A stretch of DNA of 64,000 nucleotides from Panaeolus papilionaceus (GCA_015501605.1 JADNRZ010000015.1:558001-622000); one strand, 5' to 3'. Positions 24,887-36,786 are shown, counted from the stretch's first letter. Translations and numbers: made by a program. The notes: generated from the sequence alone by a model not told the origin.

Positions 24887-25849
24887 ATGAAGCCCTCCGT
24901 CTGCATTACTTTGCTCGCATCTGCGGCATCAGCCCTTGCCCAGTGTAGCCTTCCTTCCTCCTACCGCTGGACCTCCTCTGGCGCGCTCGCCAACCCCAAG
25001 TCTGGCTGGGTTTCGCTCAAGGACTTCACCACTGTCCCTTACAACGGAAAATACCTCGTCTACGCCACCACCCACGGCCCCACCAGCGGTTCATATGGAT
25101 CTATGGGTTTCAGCCTTGTCAACAATTTCAACGAGTTGGGCTCCGCTACCCAGACTGGTATGAACGAATCCACCGTCGCACCATCCCTCTTCTACTTTGC
25201 CCCCAAGAAAATCTGGGTTTTGGCCTACCAATGGGGTGCCACTCCGTTTTCATACAAGACGAGCAGCGACCCCACCAACCCCAACGGCTGGTCGGGAGCC
25301 AACCCTCTCTTCAGCGGATCCATCACTGGATCTGGCACCGGCGTCATTGACCAGGCCGTCATTGGTGACAGCCAGAACATGTACCTCTTCTTCTGCGGTG
25401 ACAACGGCAAGATCTACCGCGCCTCCATGCCCATTGGCAACTTCCCTGGCAACTTCGGCACCAACTACGAGACCATCTTGTCTGATTCCACCAACAACCT
25501 TTTCGAGGCCGTACAGGTCTACACCGTGAAGGGCAAGCAGCAGTACCTCATGATCGTCGAGGCTATTGGCAGTCAAGGTCGTTACTTCCGTTCGTTCACG
25601 GCTACAAACCTCGGTGGCAGCTGGACGCCTCAGGCCACTTCTGAGAGCAGCCCATTCGCTGGAAAGGCGAACAGCGGCGCGACCTGGACGAACGACATTT
25701 CGCATGGTGATCTCGTCCGTGATAGTCCTGACCAGACAAACACCATCGACCCTTGTAACCTGCGCTTGCTCTACCAGGGCAGGGCTACCAACTCTGGTGG
25801 TGACTATGGCTTGCTGCCTTACCGCCCCGGTCTCTTGACCCATGCATGA
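24887..25849 (+). CDS. secreted alpha-L-arabinofuranosidase, glycoside hydrolase family 62
   Basis: Single-exon gene of 320 residues. Starts [20 protein letters not shown], a signal peptide probably cut after Ala18. The whole mature protein is a GH62 five-bladed beta-propeller, beginning [16 protein letters not shown]. Catalytic landmarks: the general-base Asp in [11 protein letters not shown], the pKa-modulating Asp in VIDQAVIGD, and the general-acid Glu in LFEAVQVYT. Also typical are [18 protein letters not shown] and the C-terminal [11 protein letters not shown]. The family removes single arabinofuranosyl side groups from xylan and arabinan during plant cell-wall breakdown. No CBM1 cellulose-binding module is present. 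Absence of introns and strong C-ending codon preference set it apart from most neighbours and suggest high, inducible expression; transfer is possible but not shown. The start was chosen for the signal peptide and the TATA box at 24822. Confidence 0.93.
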   Translation: MKPSVCITLLASAASALAQCSLPSSYRWTSSGALANPKSGWVSLKDFTTVPYNGKYLVYATTHGPTSGSYGSMGFSLVNNFNELGSATQTGMNESTVAPSLFYFAPKKIWVLAYQWGATPFSYKTSSDPTNPNGWSGANPLFSGSITGSGTGVIDQAVIGDSQNMYLFFCGDNGKIYRASMPIGNFPGNFGTNYETILSDSTNNLFEAVQVYTVKGKQQYLMIVEAIGSQGRYFRSFTATNLGGSWTPQATSESSPFAGKANSGATWTNDISHGDLVRDSPDQTNTIDPCNLRLLYQGRATNSGGDYGLLPYRPGLLTHA

Positions 25850-26483
25850 ACTCGTCGCATGTACATAGTGCCTAGATTACTTTGTAATTCTCAGGGCGCC
25901 ATTTATTTGCTTCCAAGTAGCTGCTACATATTACGTTGTACTCTTCGTCACTGCTCATTAATCATTAACTTTCTCCTGCTTTACTCGATACATTTATGCG
26001 CGACCGGGAAAGCCTGACCTGAAGCTCTGCCAACTAAGCGATTCAGAATCCCAAAACTCAAGACTTGAGCTCAAACCTATGACGTTGGAGACGTTGGGTC
26101 TGCCTAGCGGCAAGCGCGTTGGATGGGAATGAGTTGGGATCACGACCCCGAGTCTCGCTGTAGTGTACATCATCGTCTGAGTCTAGTCTAATCTAATGTC
26201 CAATAATCTAATCTATGGTTCCCCCTGTCCGATCTCTTCCCCCTTTGTGTTTTCTGTTTCCTCTCTCCCCTCCTATTCCGCTCTAGTGCTCTCTGATCCT
26301 TGAGCTGCTCTTCCCTCTTCGGGGTCATGTGCACATTGCACTGCCACAACGTTCGAGATTGTTTCCAGTTCCCAAAAGCTTCTCACCACGCTCTCAAAAG
26401 GTGAACACTGCGAAGAAGAGGGCTGGGAAGAGGGACGAGCTCGACGTGTGTTGATATCTGGGATAGAATCGTTGGAATGTGTA
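25850..26483. other. 3' flank of GH62 gene and tail of an F-box relic
   Basis: The first part is the 3' untranslated region of the arabinofuranosidase. Between 26273 and 26483 the minus strand has an open frame that follows the F-box relic at 26484, but it shows no clear family similarity. Confidence 0.4.
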
Positions 26484-26711
26484 TCAAGGGTTTTGAACTG
26501 GGTCATAGACTGGAAGTTGTCGAAGAATTTGACACAAAATGTCGTCTGCCATTGTGCAAAAAGGGGACAAGCAGAAACGACAGGCAAAGACCTGCTTTGC
26601 TAATCGTTTCAAGTCCTCTCGAGTTTGGGAAGATTCTTCGTCCATTTGGGAGCTCTGTTCGTGGATCGCGCTCTCCTTTGCCCGAATTTCATCCTGGAAT
26701 TTTATGTCCAC
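26484..26711 (-). pseudogene. F-box fragment of the FGPxH family
   Basis: Minus-strand frame with a coiled coil (REDLKRLAKQVFACRF) running into CLSPFCTMADDILCQILRQL and PVYD. This matches the coiled coil plus F-box of the intact genes at 36787 and 53236 (LAKQAFACDVVLAPVRGLPH). The frame stops right after the F-box, and neither the FGPxH first exon nor the LRR-like part was found nearby. It is a short remnant in the opposite orientation to the other copies. Confidence 0.75.
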
Positions 26712-26789
26712 TTGTGCTTCGATGGGTGTCAGTTTTGTATTACAAGCAAGGTGTTGGAGAAACGATGGTGGTAATTACATAAATTAATA

Positions 26790-27550
26790 TCTAGGTATGA
26801 GAACGACGGGGTTGTGAAGGTCTGTGTGCGCCCACACAGATCGCACTTCGAATTCTTGGTCATGTAAGCGAGGCAACCATTGGCAACTCGTCCACCTCTC
26901 ATTCTCGTTGTACGTCTTATTATTATGACTTCATTTCGCTTTCCAGTCGATGCGAAGATTTATCGCTCGGCTCAGTATCTTTTTTATTTATTTTCTTCTC
27001 CCATCCACCCTCTATACACATTCCTCATCTTTTATAGAGATGTCATAAATTCATTTGTATGTTTGCACGTCACACCCTCGCCCTCGCCCACCCGTTCCCG
27101 CTGTTCTTCAGGTCTTTAATCATATCCTCCCATTTGATTCGACGTCGACCGCTTCCCCTATTGATCACCGTCAATTGTTTCTGTTTCGCTTTGTACTGTT
27201 AAGCAGCTACTACTGGGCGTCTCATTATCAACAATCCCGGATCTCAGAGTGTCCGACGTAGAACAATTTCATGATTTGTTTTCCCCCTTGTCATTTGAAG
27301 CATTTTCATTCATTCACACCAGTCTTGGGGTCTTCTTTGGCTCGTCAGGTTCATTCTCTGTCCCTCCATCTCAATGGGTGAGAATCTATTCGCCTTCGAG
27401 CTTACCTCACGCCAACCAGTCATCATTAATTCTAGCCTCTCTATCCTTTTACCTCGCTAACTACGAATTACAGTAATTCATGAACTATTTTGATACCCAT
27501 TTCGTCCGTCTCAATCTCAATTTCGATTCTTCAAACCTCTCTCAAAATAA
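26790..27550. other. pyrimidine-rich intergenic sequence
   Basis: T/C-rich on the plus strand (about 26960-27480), which produces spurious Ser/Pro/Phe-rich frames. No gene is supported. Such stretches are common near fungal promoters, but the nearest downstream gene is on the other strand. Confidence 0.4.
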
Positions 27551-27597
27551 CTGGATATCGATAAATACACAAAATTGTCACTTCTAGATATTCGAGT

Positions 27598-28719
27598 TCA
27601 AAAATCGAACCATAGGAAGTGAATGGTCAAACGCTCTGGTACACAGATCATAAAGCTCGTCAGGGCCATTGGCCAGACTAGGTGGAAGAATAAAGGGGCT
27701 ATGTGGAGATCAGTAAGTACCAGATGAAAGGATGTAAAGGGTACGTACTGGCCGAAATAAAAACAAGCTCTCTCCATGATAGTGAGGTATGTCACGAACA
27801 CTTCCTCATGATCATGATGCGCGTTTGGTTGTGAATATTTCAAGTAAGATGGAGGGTAGTCGAGGTACATGTCCGACTCACACACCACCTTCGAGTATAA
27901 TTCGAATATCCGGGTAATGACCGAACGCGCTTTCACGGCGTGTGCCACACGAACTGGACCTCTGATTACCCCGAGCATCTTGTCCAAAACAAGGATACTC
28001 AAATCCAGGCTGGATCGGATCACCAGTAAGCAGCGTTCCCTTTTCTGCCAATTTTTTGGTGTCGGGTCATCCAATGAGCGAAGAAGATACAAGGCTTCAT
28101 CCATACTCTGGTACAGCAGGTCAGCCAGTTTTGGGATGAAGGTCATAGTCGGCGAGCTGATAATTCTATGCAGGTAGCGGTCTTGAGCCTCGACGTCCTG
28201 CACCAAGGCAATAGAACTGGTGGAACCAGGATTGCAGTCAAGCAGGTGAGAGAGGAAGCCGAGTGTCCACGCGCAATTATGGCAAGCTTCAAATCGACCC
28301 TTAAGTTCTTTGCTACATGCACAAGGCACGGGTGGCATATTTTGGTCAAGCGGCGAGATAGCGTTTATGATGGGGGATATACTGAAAGCTGTTGAGTAGC
28401 TATAGGTTTTCGAAGGCACTAAATACATAAGCGTTATCATCTTTTTCTATGTTTTAGTGCCCTCTGCAACAGCAACCCCAATGAGCTACTAGCACCAACC
28501 GATGATCAGACTATACTGCAACGGTGCAAACGATGCCAGATCGTGTATTGTCTCGCAGATTTTTTTATTGAAGACATAAAGCACTCCGATGGCATAAAGC
28601 GAATTGTTTGAGGTGACCATGATTGCTTTCGTTGTCTCGTTACCAGGATAAACGCTGATCGGACTGCACCATGCCAGAGTAACATGTGCAAAAACAGCGT
28701 ATGGGTGCATGGGTGGCAC
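27598..28719 (-). CDS. unrecognised protein, intact or near-intact copy of a duplicated gene
   Basis: Read leftward from MPPMHPYAVFAHVTLAWCSP (28719). A first exon holds NETTKAIMVTSNNSLYAIGV and CETIHDLASFAPL. An intron (GTATAGTC near 28515 to CTATAG near 28400) would join it to TAFSISPIINAISPLDQN. The second exon carries a Cys pattern (CACSKELKG, then EACHNCAWTLGFLSHLLD), then helical sequence (MDEALYLLRSLDDPTPK, LDLSILVLDKMLGVIRGP). A further intron may lie near 27730 (after FYFGQY). No domain was recognised. A second, decayed copy lies at 20975-22491, so the locus has duplicated. The reading frame may itself be partly decayed. Confidence 0.5.
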
Positions 28720-29047
28720 TACGATTCTTCCCGTGAATTACCTTTCTGGAATTCTCCCAGTGAAGTGAATACCTGAGCTGTATTTATGTAGGCGGAAGCA
28801 ATTACGATGGCAGGGCATTGGAGTAGACCCGGAGAGAAAAACAGTTAGACTTGCCCCGTAGGACTAGTACTGCGTATCATATAGAGCAGTCATTAGTCGC
28901 GTGGGCTGATGGTATCACTCTGCGGCCTGCCAGTGGGGAGAAAACAGAAAGAGTAGCTCTACAAGAAATACACACGTCTGAGGCTGCTAAGTAGAGCATT
29001 CGAGGTGAGGTAGAGCAGCATGACACCTTTCTATCAGCAAAAAGTAT

Positions 29048-29142
29048 TGACAACAGAGGGATTCGAACCCTCGCCCTTTCGGACCAGATAGAACCAAGGA
29101 AGCTCCTGATTCTGGCGCCTTAGACCACTCGGCCATATTGCC
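29048..29142 (-). tRNA. tRNA-Leu(CAG): tRNA-Leu, anticodon CAG, with intron
   Basis: The minus strand starts GGCAATA, which pairs with TGTTGTC at the 3' end, followed by discriminator A. The D arm contains GAGTGGTCTAAGGC. The anticodon stem CCAGA/TCTGG encloses a loop ATCAGG, then an intron of about 15 bases (AGCTTCCTTGGTTCT), then A. The T arm is GAGGGTTCGAATCCCTC. A long variable arm (TCCGAAAGGGC) marks a type II tRNA. The anticodon is CAG, reading CUG leucine codons. Intron placement one base 3' of the anticodon is the standard nuclear position, so it would be removed by the tRNA endonuclease and ligase. Confidence 0.92.
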
Positions 29143-29596
29143 ATGGAAACTGGAGGTGAACGTCCACGCAGGAAGCGCCTGCATACTAGTAATTTGCTTC
29201 TGATCAACGTCGCTGGTTCGAGACTCCCATTGGCAACGAACTAATCTGGATACATTCGCTCATATATGGTGCGGTAAATTTATTTGGTGCCCTAAGCAAT
29301 AAACCGTAGCTGCAGTCTACATTTTAGTGTTACGAAGGCTTGTGCTATGTTTCTGAGGGTTCACTTTTGTAGCAGTCAGCCTTCCGAATTTGTGTTGAGT
29401 CTAACGCGCCAGCCTCCCAAGGCCACACCTTTATTAAATTTCGACCCCAGGATTAGTTCTGATGTTCTTCCTCGTAACTTCAAACCATCATATCTACCCC
29501 ATGATCGCATAACTAATCCATCCACCAAATAATTCGTCGCGTGGTTTCCCCTACTCTGAAGTCTCCATTCACCACAAGTCTCAATAGTATCTCACA
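29143..29596. promoter_or_regulatory. upstream region of the membrane-protein gene
   Basis: About 450 bases between the tRNA gene and the next gene. No distinct motif was found. A 61-codon frame at 29347-29532 has no support. Confidence 0.4.
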
Positions 29597-32171
29597 ATGC
29601 CCAGCATCATTCCTATCCGCAACATCACGCCTCTCTTCGCTCTGTACAACGACTCGTCAACCACACCATCGGCTGACAGCTCAATAGCTCAACCCACAGC
29701 CTCATCAGCCTCATCTCATTCCTCACCCGCCCTTCCAGAACCTTCGAGCACACCCTCTCCAATCCCTATCGCTGAATCTCCCACCCCATCTTTGCACTTT
29801 GCACCAGCATCGCCTGGCACCTCCCTCCCCATATCTTCCTCACCACTCACCCCAACTCACGTCCCCTTCCATGTTCGCCCCCTCAATCACCTCAACATCT
29901 GGGCCTACCTCGCACTCGCATTCCTGATGTTAGCGCTCACCACTATTGTGGCATACTGCACTTATGCATGTTACCATTCAGCAAAGAAAGACACGTCGAG
30001 GGATGCAAAGAATCCAGATGGATGTGACAACAATGGGGCCGATCCAGAGAACGGCCAGGAACGGGGAGAAAAGCTCGGATTTGGCGCGGGTGGTCTGGAA
30101 GCAGGACCTGGTAAAGGAGGTGCAAGGGATTCCCAAGGACCAGATACCTCCGAATCATCGTTATTCCCTCCCCACACCCAATTATACCACATGCACCAAC
30201 CAACCCACCAGCTACACTACGGCACATCCAAAGATACCGAATGGCATTCCCCAACCGAAGAACTCTCCATAAACTCGATGGTCGAGAACAATCCGAAACG
30301 ATTCAGCGAGGCAGAAGCGACATGCAACTTCGTTTCAGGTATCAAATCGACTTCAGAGCATCCTTCGAAGCCAGGTTCAATGAGTGAGAGTAGCGGTGGG
30401 AGGTCGGGAAAGCAACTCAAATATTCCCTCAAACCGAGCTTCCTGCGTACCAAAACCAAGAAGCTTCAAAAACGAGGAAGTCTGAAAGGGTCGAAGAAGG
30501 GGGTATCCTTCTCAGCATTTCGAAGTGGCATGGGGAGTATCAGCGCTGGGTTTAAATCTGTAAGACGATCAGGTATGAGGGGACTGGGGATTGGTATGAC
30601 TAGGGGACCTGAGAGTGACGACTCGGACGCATGTGTGAGTTATTTTTCTATACGCTTCACTGTCAACGACTAACCATAATGACCACTTGTAACATCGGTT
30701 CTCATAGACTGAGATGATCCAACTTCGCACATACCACAAGCACAAGCACACCAACCGTCAAGGCAACTCCCCTCAGACATCCATAACAGCATCGCTCTCC
30801 AATCCAACCTGTGCTTCGTCGTCCCTTGAAGGAGCAGGGTCCATTACTCAATCGAGTTCTTCAGCTGGGGCTTCCTCCTCAACCCATGATCGATCATACG
30901 CTATCGTAGGATCTTCCAGCGCAAACGAATCCTCCGATGACATACACAATCTCAACGTCCATCTGCTTCGAAGCAATCCCAATTTCAATTCCAACCTTAA
31001 CAACTCCTCTTCCAATCATACAAATGTCGACGGTGGCTCCCACATTTTAACCTCTTCCCCTGTTGGTCCATTCGCAGCTACGAATTCAACCCACCTCCCC
31101 TTCCATCTGCGTCCACCGCCCCCGTCGCCCACCCCCGCACATAAACAGAACGTCGAGCGACAATATGCTGCATATAGACGCTCGAAGGGTTTCAAGCTGA
31201 GATCGAAAGGTGAAGCGGGCGCTGGGAGTGTATCGAAAGGGCACGATAGCGGTGCTGGAGAGAGTGTGGGGAGGGAGCTCGATCTTACCCATTCGCCTGT
31301 CAGCCCGAGTCCCAGTCCATGTCCAAGCTTCATGGAGCTGATTGGGATGTCTGTAAAGGAGGGTCTAAAATTAGGGCTGGGTCTAGGAAAGAGAAAAGTT
31401 GGCAACACATTGCCATCCCTTCCATCTTACAGCTTCACCAGCACCAAAAACGTCCCCGAATCGCCTGTTCCCTCGAGCAAGGACGTAGGAGTAACTTACG
31501 ACGCGCACAACATCCGATTCGCACAACCACCACAACTTCCAAGTGCAGCAAATGGGCCAAACACACCCATTTCCCAGTCTCCGCAGATGGCAATGCTGTG
31601 GAAGGAGCCGAAGTTGTCCCCCATCTCAGGCGAGATTATCAGCACCTTCAGCGGTTTTAGGAACTCAGCAGGCAATACTGCTGGCCGAGGCTTGGGCACT
31701 ACCATTTCGTCTGCTCCCCTCGCTCTCCCCATATCCAGTCCTATCCGTAGTCCTGTCCTCAGTCCCAGTCCCAGTCCCACTTCAGCCACGGCTGCGAGCA
31801 CGAGTGGTTCGGAAGCCATAACTGCGACGCAGGCTAAAGTGGGACAGTCAACGACACCCAGCAAAGCTAAAAACAGTGGTCGACTTCATGGGCTTGGGCT
31901 TTTCAAAGGCAACACTCCGAGCAGGTCACCTAGCCCTAACAAATCGCCTACAAAGAGAAACGGACTTCTGACTGGAGGAGGAGGGGGCTTCAGTCTTGCC
32001 CCGACAATGCGTGGCCCACCGCGTTTGCAAACTGGAGCTGGAGCTGGCAAGGGTCTCGGTCCTAATGGCGGGAACGGTGGGGGAGGAGGCATCAATATTG
32101 GTGGTGTTATAACTCCTGAGGCAGCTCGTGCCAGGATGCAGACTTTGAAGAAGCTCACAACTGGTGATTGA
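29597..32171 (+). CDS. single-pass membrane protein, Ser/Pro-rich, unknown function
   Basis: Two exons, 29597-30634 and 30708-32171, joined in phase 0 by an intron GTGAGT...CATAG; 833 residues. The first ~95 residues are Ser/Thr/Pro-rich (a likely O-glycosylated outer segment) without a clear signal peptide. A single hydrophobic helix follows at about 100-122 (IWAYLALAFLMLALTTIVAY, then a CTYAC cluster that could be palmitoylated). The long remainder is basic and Ser-rich, predicted cytosolic and disordered, with phosphorylation-prone runs such as SPSPSPTS and a Gly-rich stretch near the end (GPNGGNGGGGG). Topology would be outside-N, inside-C. This layout resembles fungal wall-sensor or septal membrane proteins, but no specific family was recognised. 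Confidence 0.75.
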
Positions 32172-33214
32172 TTGATAGTGTCGGGTAGTAGTTCTGAGGG
32201 ATGGTTGGGCTGTACCAGGGGTTAAGTTTTGGGTTGAGGCGTTCTACAAAAGGATATGATGACAAGCGGTGGACAAAGGTATGATCGTAATAATAATAAG
32301 TGTACATGGTAATGCTTTCGACCATTTTTATCCTCTCATATTTTCTTGGGTTTAGTGAATTGCGATAGGGTACTTACAGTACTTGCGTTTATAGTCAAAC
32401 GAACTTTGAACAAATTATCGAAGATTTGCGCAACTCGTGACGCCGTTCCGAGTATGCTGGGTTTGTAGCGTTACGTGCATCAACTGGTGACCTGTCGCAC
32501 ACATGAGTGCTTGTATTGAAGTGGACCATGTATTCGAATGCGTGTGTGAGAAGATAGGATTCAGAAAGGCCCAAGTGTGGATGTGCAGATTGAAGGACAT
32601 CAACGTATGAAACCAACGAGAGCCAACACTTTGCACTTTGCACACAGGAGCTGACCTTTTTTACCCACGGTCGTAACCTGGACAATTCTTCAAAATTGAA
32701 ATACTTTGTTGGTAACTACACCAGACCGCATCTCGTCCTCAAGCTGGTTTGTTTTCACTTTATAATGAAATTTTATAAGAGAAGTGTCACCAATGGTGTT
32801 GATTCCGTTTCACAGCTCTAAGTTGGGTGCATCAGCCTTTGTAGTGCGACCGGTCGGGGGGATGCACCGCATTCATTTGTGTTGCTGAGCACGCAGCTGG
32901 TATGCACCTTGTCATAAACTTTCAAGCAGAAGATAGATATTCAACTCTCAGAAGAGCTTTAGCGTTATGTCTCGACCCTGCATATGATAGCCATTACATG
33001 CTCTTTACGTTTATATTATTTGTATTTTAAATTTAATTTCTATGTGGAGTGCGGGTCTTGTTGATTAGATATACTTGTCCTGGTTATTGTTAAAATATTC
33101 GCTTTAAGATAATTGTATGTAGATAATGGTGTCGTTTTATCGTTCAAGCCGTGCTAGGAATATCTCTCTGAATTCGATTGTGTCCCTTCACAGGTTCATG
33201 CTTCTGGGCTAGTT
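32172..33214. other. intergenic, convergent gene ends
   Basis: Lies between the ends of a plus-strand and a minus-strand gene, so it should hold two 3' untranslated regions. Frames at 32395-32685 are unsupported. AT-rich from about 33000 to 33130. Confidence 0.5.
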
Positions 33215-33926
33215 TTAAGAGTATGTCGCGATGGCGAGTTCGAATGCCTGATTGACGGTGTCGATGATCGAAAGAGAGGCCAGTCTCGTATCGCCCTGCG
33301 GAAACCAATTAGTGGGTAACATCCTCTCGGCCATAAGAAGCCGCGGACTTACACTCGCACCAGCGAGGATAACATCTTGCAAGTTTTGTGACGTAATCTT
33401 CAGATCCAACAGGTCCCTTCGAATGAGAGCAGTCATGCCTTGTTCAGCAAAGGCAGATATAATGATCCTTTGGGTAACTATGTCATTCAGAAATTCGACA
33501 ATTATATCCGCAAGGCCATAGCTCGCAGACAAAGCGTCCTCTTCATAGTTCCGCGAAACGAGGCTAGATTCCACAATCTCTAATCATGCTTGTAGCCTCC
33601 AAATAACCGATTAAGTGATCCGAAGTTAATTTACCTTAGCGTTGTCGGTTGCAGTGTTGATCGCGACAAGGACACTACGCATGACAATATGAATGTCCTT
33701 TGAGTTCAATCAGTAAACAAAGGTTTAAAAACAGTCGTTGAAGTAGAAACATTACCCAGGTACCTGTCGAGTCGCTGGATGTCTTCAGAGCCTTGATCCA
33801 CTGGTGCAAAGTGGCGACCTGGGATGAGATATTTATGACATCCGAAATAACCTGCGCCTGCTCTGGGGTTGTAGCGAAGGCCGCGAGTAAACTAGAAAGA
33901 ACAGCAAGGCTAATGAGTAGTTTCAT
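33215..33926 (-). CDS. secreted HsbA-like protein (hydrophobic surface binding protein A family)
   Basis: Four exons on the minus strand give about 180 residues. Exon 1 codes a signal peptide (MKLLISLAVLSSLLAAFA) and QAQVISDVINISSQVATLHQ. Exon 2 is a 63-base piece coding DIHIVMRSVLVAINTATDNA. Exon 3 carries helical sequence (LADIIVEFLNDIVTQRIIIS, RRDLLDLKITSQNLQDVILA). Exon 4 ends with the family's usual close, VNQAFELAIATYS. Introns start GTAATG, GTAAAT and GTAAGT. HsbA proteins are amphipathic helical proteins that coat hydrophobic surfaces and recruit enzymes such as cutinase. Assignment rests on length, helix pattern and the N- and C-terminal signatures. Confidence 0.75.
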
Positions 33927-36786
33927 GGGGGATAGGATGTTGATACCAACCGTTCGATGCAAGCTCGTTTTTCGTCTTATAGCTCTGGGTGCGACCACGT
34001 AATTAAGTCAACCCAGTGGCGTACCGAAAATATTTTGGGTCAGGACATATCGTGAACTTCGGCACCAACTCGCCTCGCAAAACACACGACTGATGTTGAA
34101 GGAAAATACCCTCATGTCCTGGTAGGTATCCGCGCACGCTCTAAGAAACTTTTCTGCTCAACTCCCGCACTCACCCGGGTTGCTTTCGAAAGGCACATTT
34201 TACGTTGACAATCCTTTACTTATGTGGAATTTGATAGTGTAGATCGGTCTTCATTACGTTTAGGGGCCTAGTGTCCCGCTAAAATCACTAGCTTATCGGT
34301 AGTCCTTGAAGAGTTGAAATGCACAGCCAGTGGCCAACTTTTCCCATCGGGATCACTCATCCTGCACTCATCCTGAATCAGATGTTGTGGTGGGATTACC
34401 ATCATCCATCAATACGAGGCAATCCATCAAGCGCCATCGACCTTGGATGGCATAGAAATTGCTGCCATTTCTATTGCCCATATGTTACGAGGCCCCTTTG
34501 GGACTCGTTCTTATGTTCTGGCGGTGGCATCTGGCCCATTTCATGGTGGCCAGCCCCTCTTCAGGTCAATTCACTGACTCCAGGGATTTTGGCAGACCCT
34601 GGATGCTGGTTTGCTCCAGCCTTCGGTCACTTTGAAGGGGATGATATCACACAGAGAAGCCAATGATTGTTCAATGTACTGTAAGTGACTCTTCTCTTTT
34701 CCGCACCCCAACTTAGTTGACGTTCCTTGTAGCTATACATCGCCAGACTAGTACGTTTATATGTCAAAGATAAAGCTCTCGTATCCCAGATATTAATTTG
34801 CATTATTTTAAGCTCTCATACACCCGGAGTACCGTTATCCCATGCTTCCTTTCAATAACTGGCGAGGATTCCCGGGTGCTTGATACGTTTTATGCCCGAC
34901 ATCCCCACAAGTACGACTCGCTCGAATCCTTAGAGCGGGGAGGTGGGTCCAGATACAAGCTGAGTTTTGACTCAGAGCATTTAATGACCAAATTTACATC
35001 TTCGACAAACGAAATCTCGAGGGCTATCTGGTGGAAGCCTCCGAAGGACATCGAACAACATCCACTTTGTCGCTACCTGGCCGGTGAGATACACCTCTCT
35101 CCTGCCTTATTGCCAAGCTCCCCGTGCGAGTTCTTTCGCAGCGAGGTATGTACTGTCTACCAGTTTCAATTTGTGTTTCCCTTTTTTGATCTGGTCTTGG
35201 TCATAATTTCCCAATACTTCGTTGAAATGCTCCTCCTGAATAGAGACGAATGTGCGTTTGAAAAGCAAAAGGACGAGGTGCTTGCTACACAAGTTGTGGA
35301 AATTACTTCGTCGCATGCTGACTCGGATGGGCCGATTCCCATACCTTTTACACGTCCACTGCGGCAACGTGCAGACGAGGGAAAGTGCATCACCAAAGAC
35401 ACCTTCGAGAATAATCTATGCTATTTTCGCATGGATGACAGATATAATTGATTGCGACTGGTGTATAAACAATATGATTGGAAACACAGGAAGCCGAAAA
35501 TCGTTCGAAATACTGGATAGAAAGATAGATACGGAAAACATAGCATTATATTCTACTTAGAAGATTGGTTAGGGCATGGGGGTATGATAGGGGATCAGGA
35601 GATTGAAGAGGCATTGTGATTTAGATGTGTGGTTAGATACCATCACTCTATGCACTTTTAAACGTCGCTGACCTCGATTGTCGAGATCTACTTCGACAAA
35701 CTCTTCCTCTTCCCTTTCGTAACTTCGTTATCCCACCACCAACCTCCCTGCCAGGGCGAGACGGACTACGAATTGCTCCACAATACCAGGCTAGTCGATG
35801 CACGATTTGTACTAATGCAGTTGGAATATGGAGAGGAAGGAGCTCGAGAACGGACACGCACCCCCTTCTCAAGCAAAACCCCAGGTGTTGTGACGAATGG
35901 GTGGTGTTTGCGCGTTCGGATAACAAACCCCGCATAACTTGACCTGCGGGTCAGAAATTTCGTTCCCTGTATGTCCACAGGGTCTGTCGCCCGACGCTGT
36001 TGGCGTGTTACATAAGGAGGCAGAATAAATCGGCACAGCATGTATGTTTACCTCCGGTCGTTGAGCGGGACATCTCCTCCTGCCGAGTCCTGCGCAATTG
36101 GGTCCACACTGGTCCCTGGATCTAGGGATATGGTTTTTTGCGCCGGCAGAAGGTGTCGCTTTCCGCACTGGGGTACCTCGCATTGGATATGGGATTATTC
36201 ATGAAGAACGTCGTGTGGGGTCGAGATATGGCGTTGAAATGTAATTTGGGTCGTTTGCCAGATGGATATCAGTGAAGACGGGTCCGTCTTATAGCAGTCT
36301 AAGTAAAGTGCCGGATTTATGCAACCTACACGAAATCCCGAAGACGTGATGTCGATTTGGGAGGGAAATATTGTCTAGGAGGAAAAGGGGTTGCGAGTAA
36401 TATGGATTGCCGAAGTAGTTCATAATTCTCAAAAAGTGCCGCCTGGCGAGGAACAAGTCTGAGAGTAATACTGGCGGGGATATTCGAATTCCCCCTTTAT
36501 TTTTTTCCCTAAGCTCATGATTTTTGTTTTTGGCTCATGGTAAATGATTTAGAGTGGTAATCAACTCTCCGCTTTATTCACACTCTGCGTGTGCTCTGTA
36601 GTTTCGAGTAATTACAATTGAAGGGCTGCTGTAGTGCGTGAACCACTTACGTACAAGTCGATGGCATGAGGTCGATATCCGATCATCACTTGCTGATTGC
36701 GCAGCCACCCTTGTTCGCTTTCTACACAGAATCGATCCGGTTTCTCAGCAGAGAAATTGTTCTAACTGCCCAGTAACATATCCTCA
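33927..36786. other. long intergenic region with uncertain frames
   Basis: Nearly 3 kb without a confident gene. The longest frame is 34798-35451 (217 codons, no ATG at its start, no recognised domain). Within it, GTATGT at 35144 and GAATAG near 35243 look like splice sites, but using them breaks the frame. A GC-richer patch at 35690-36180 carries overlapping minus-strand frames with scattered Cys residues (LCGVCYPNAQ) that might be an old transposon fragment. The last part is the upstream region of the F-box gene. Confidence 0.4.

Noticed and set aside
28530..28560. Plus-strand CKRCQIVYC, similar to part of a MYND zinc finger
   Set aside because: Only one short pair of cysteines, on the strand opposite a longer frame shared with the duplicate; in the duplicate this frame is not kept.
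28987..29184. 65-codon minus-strand frame containing NMAEWSKAPESG
   Set aside because: This is the usual false translation of a leucine/serine-type tRNA; the tRNA gene itself is annotated.
34798..35451. 217-codon plus-strand frame
   Set aside because: Lacks ATG at its start and a recognised domain; the tempting intron at 35144-35243 breaks the frame.
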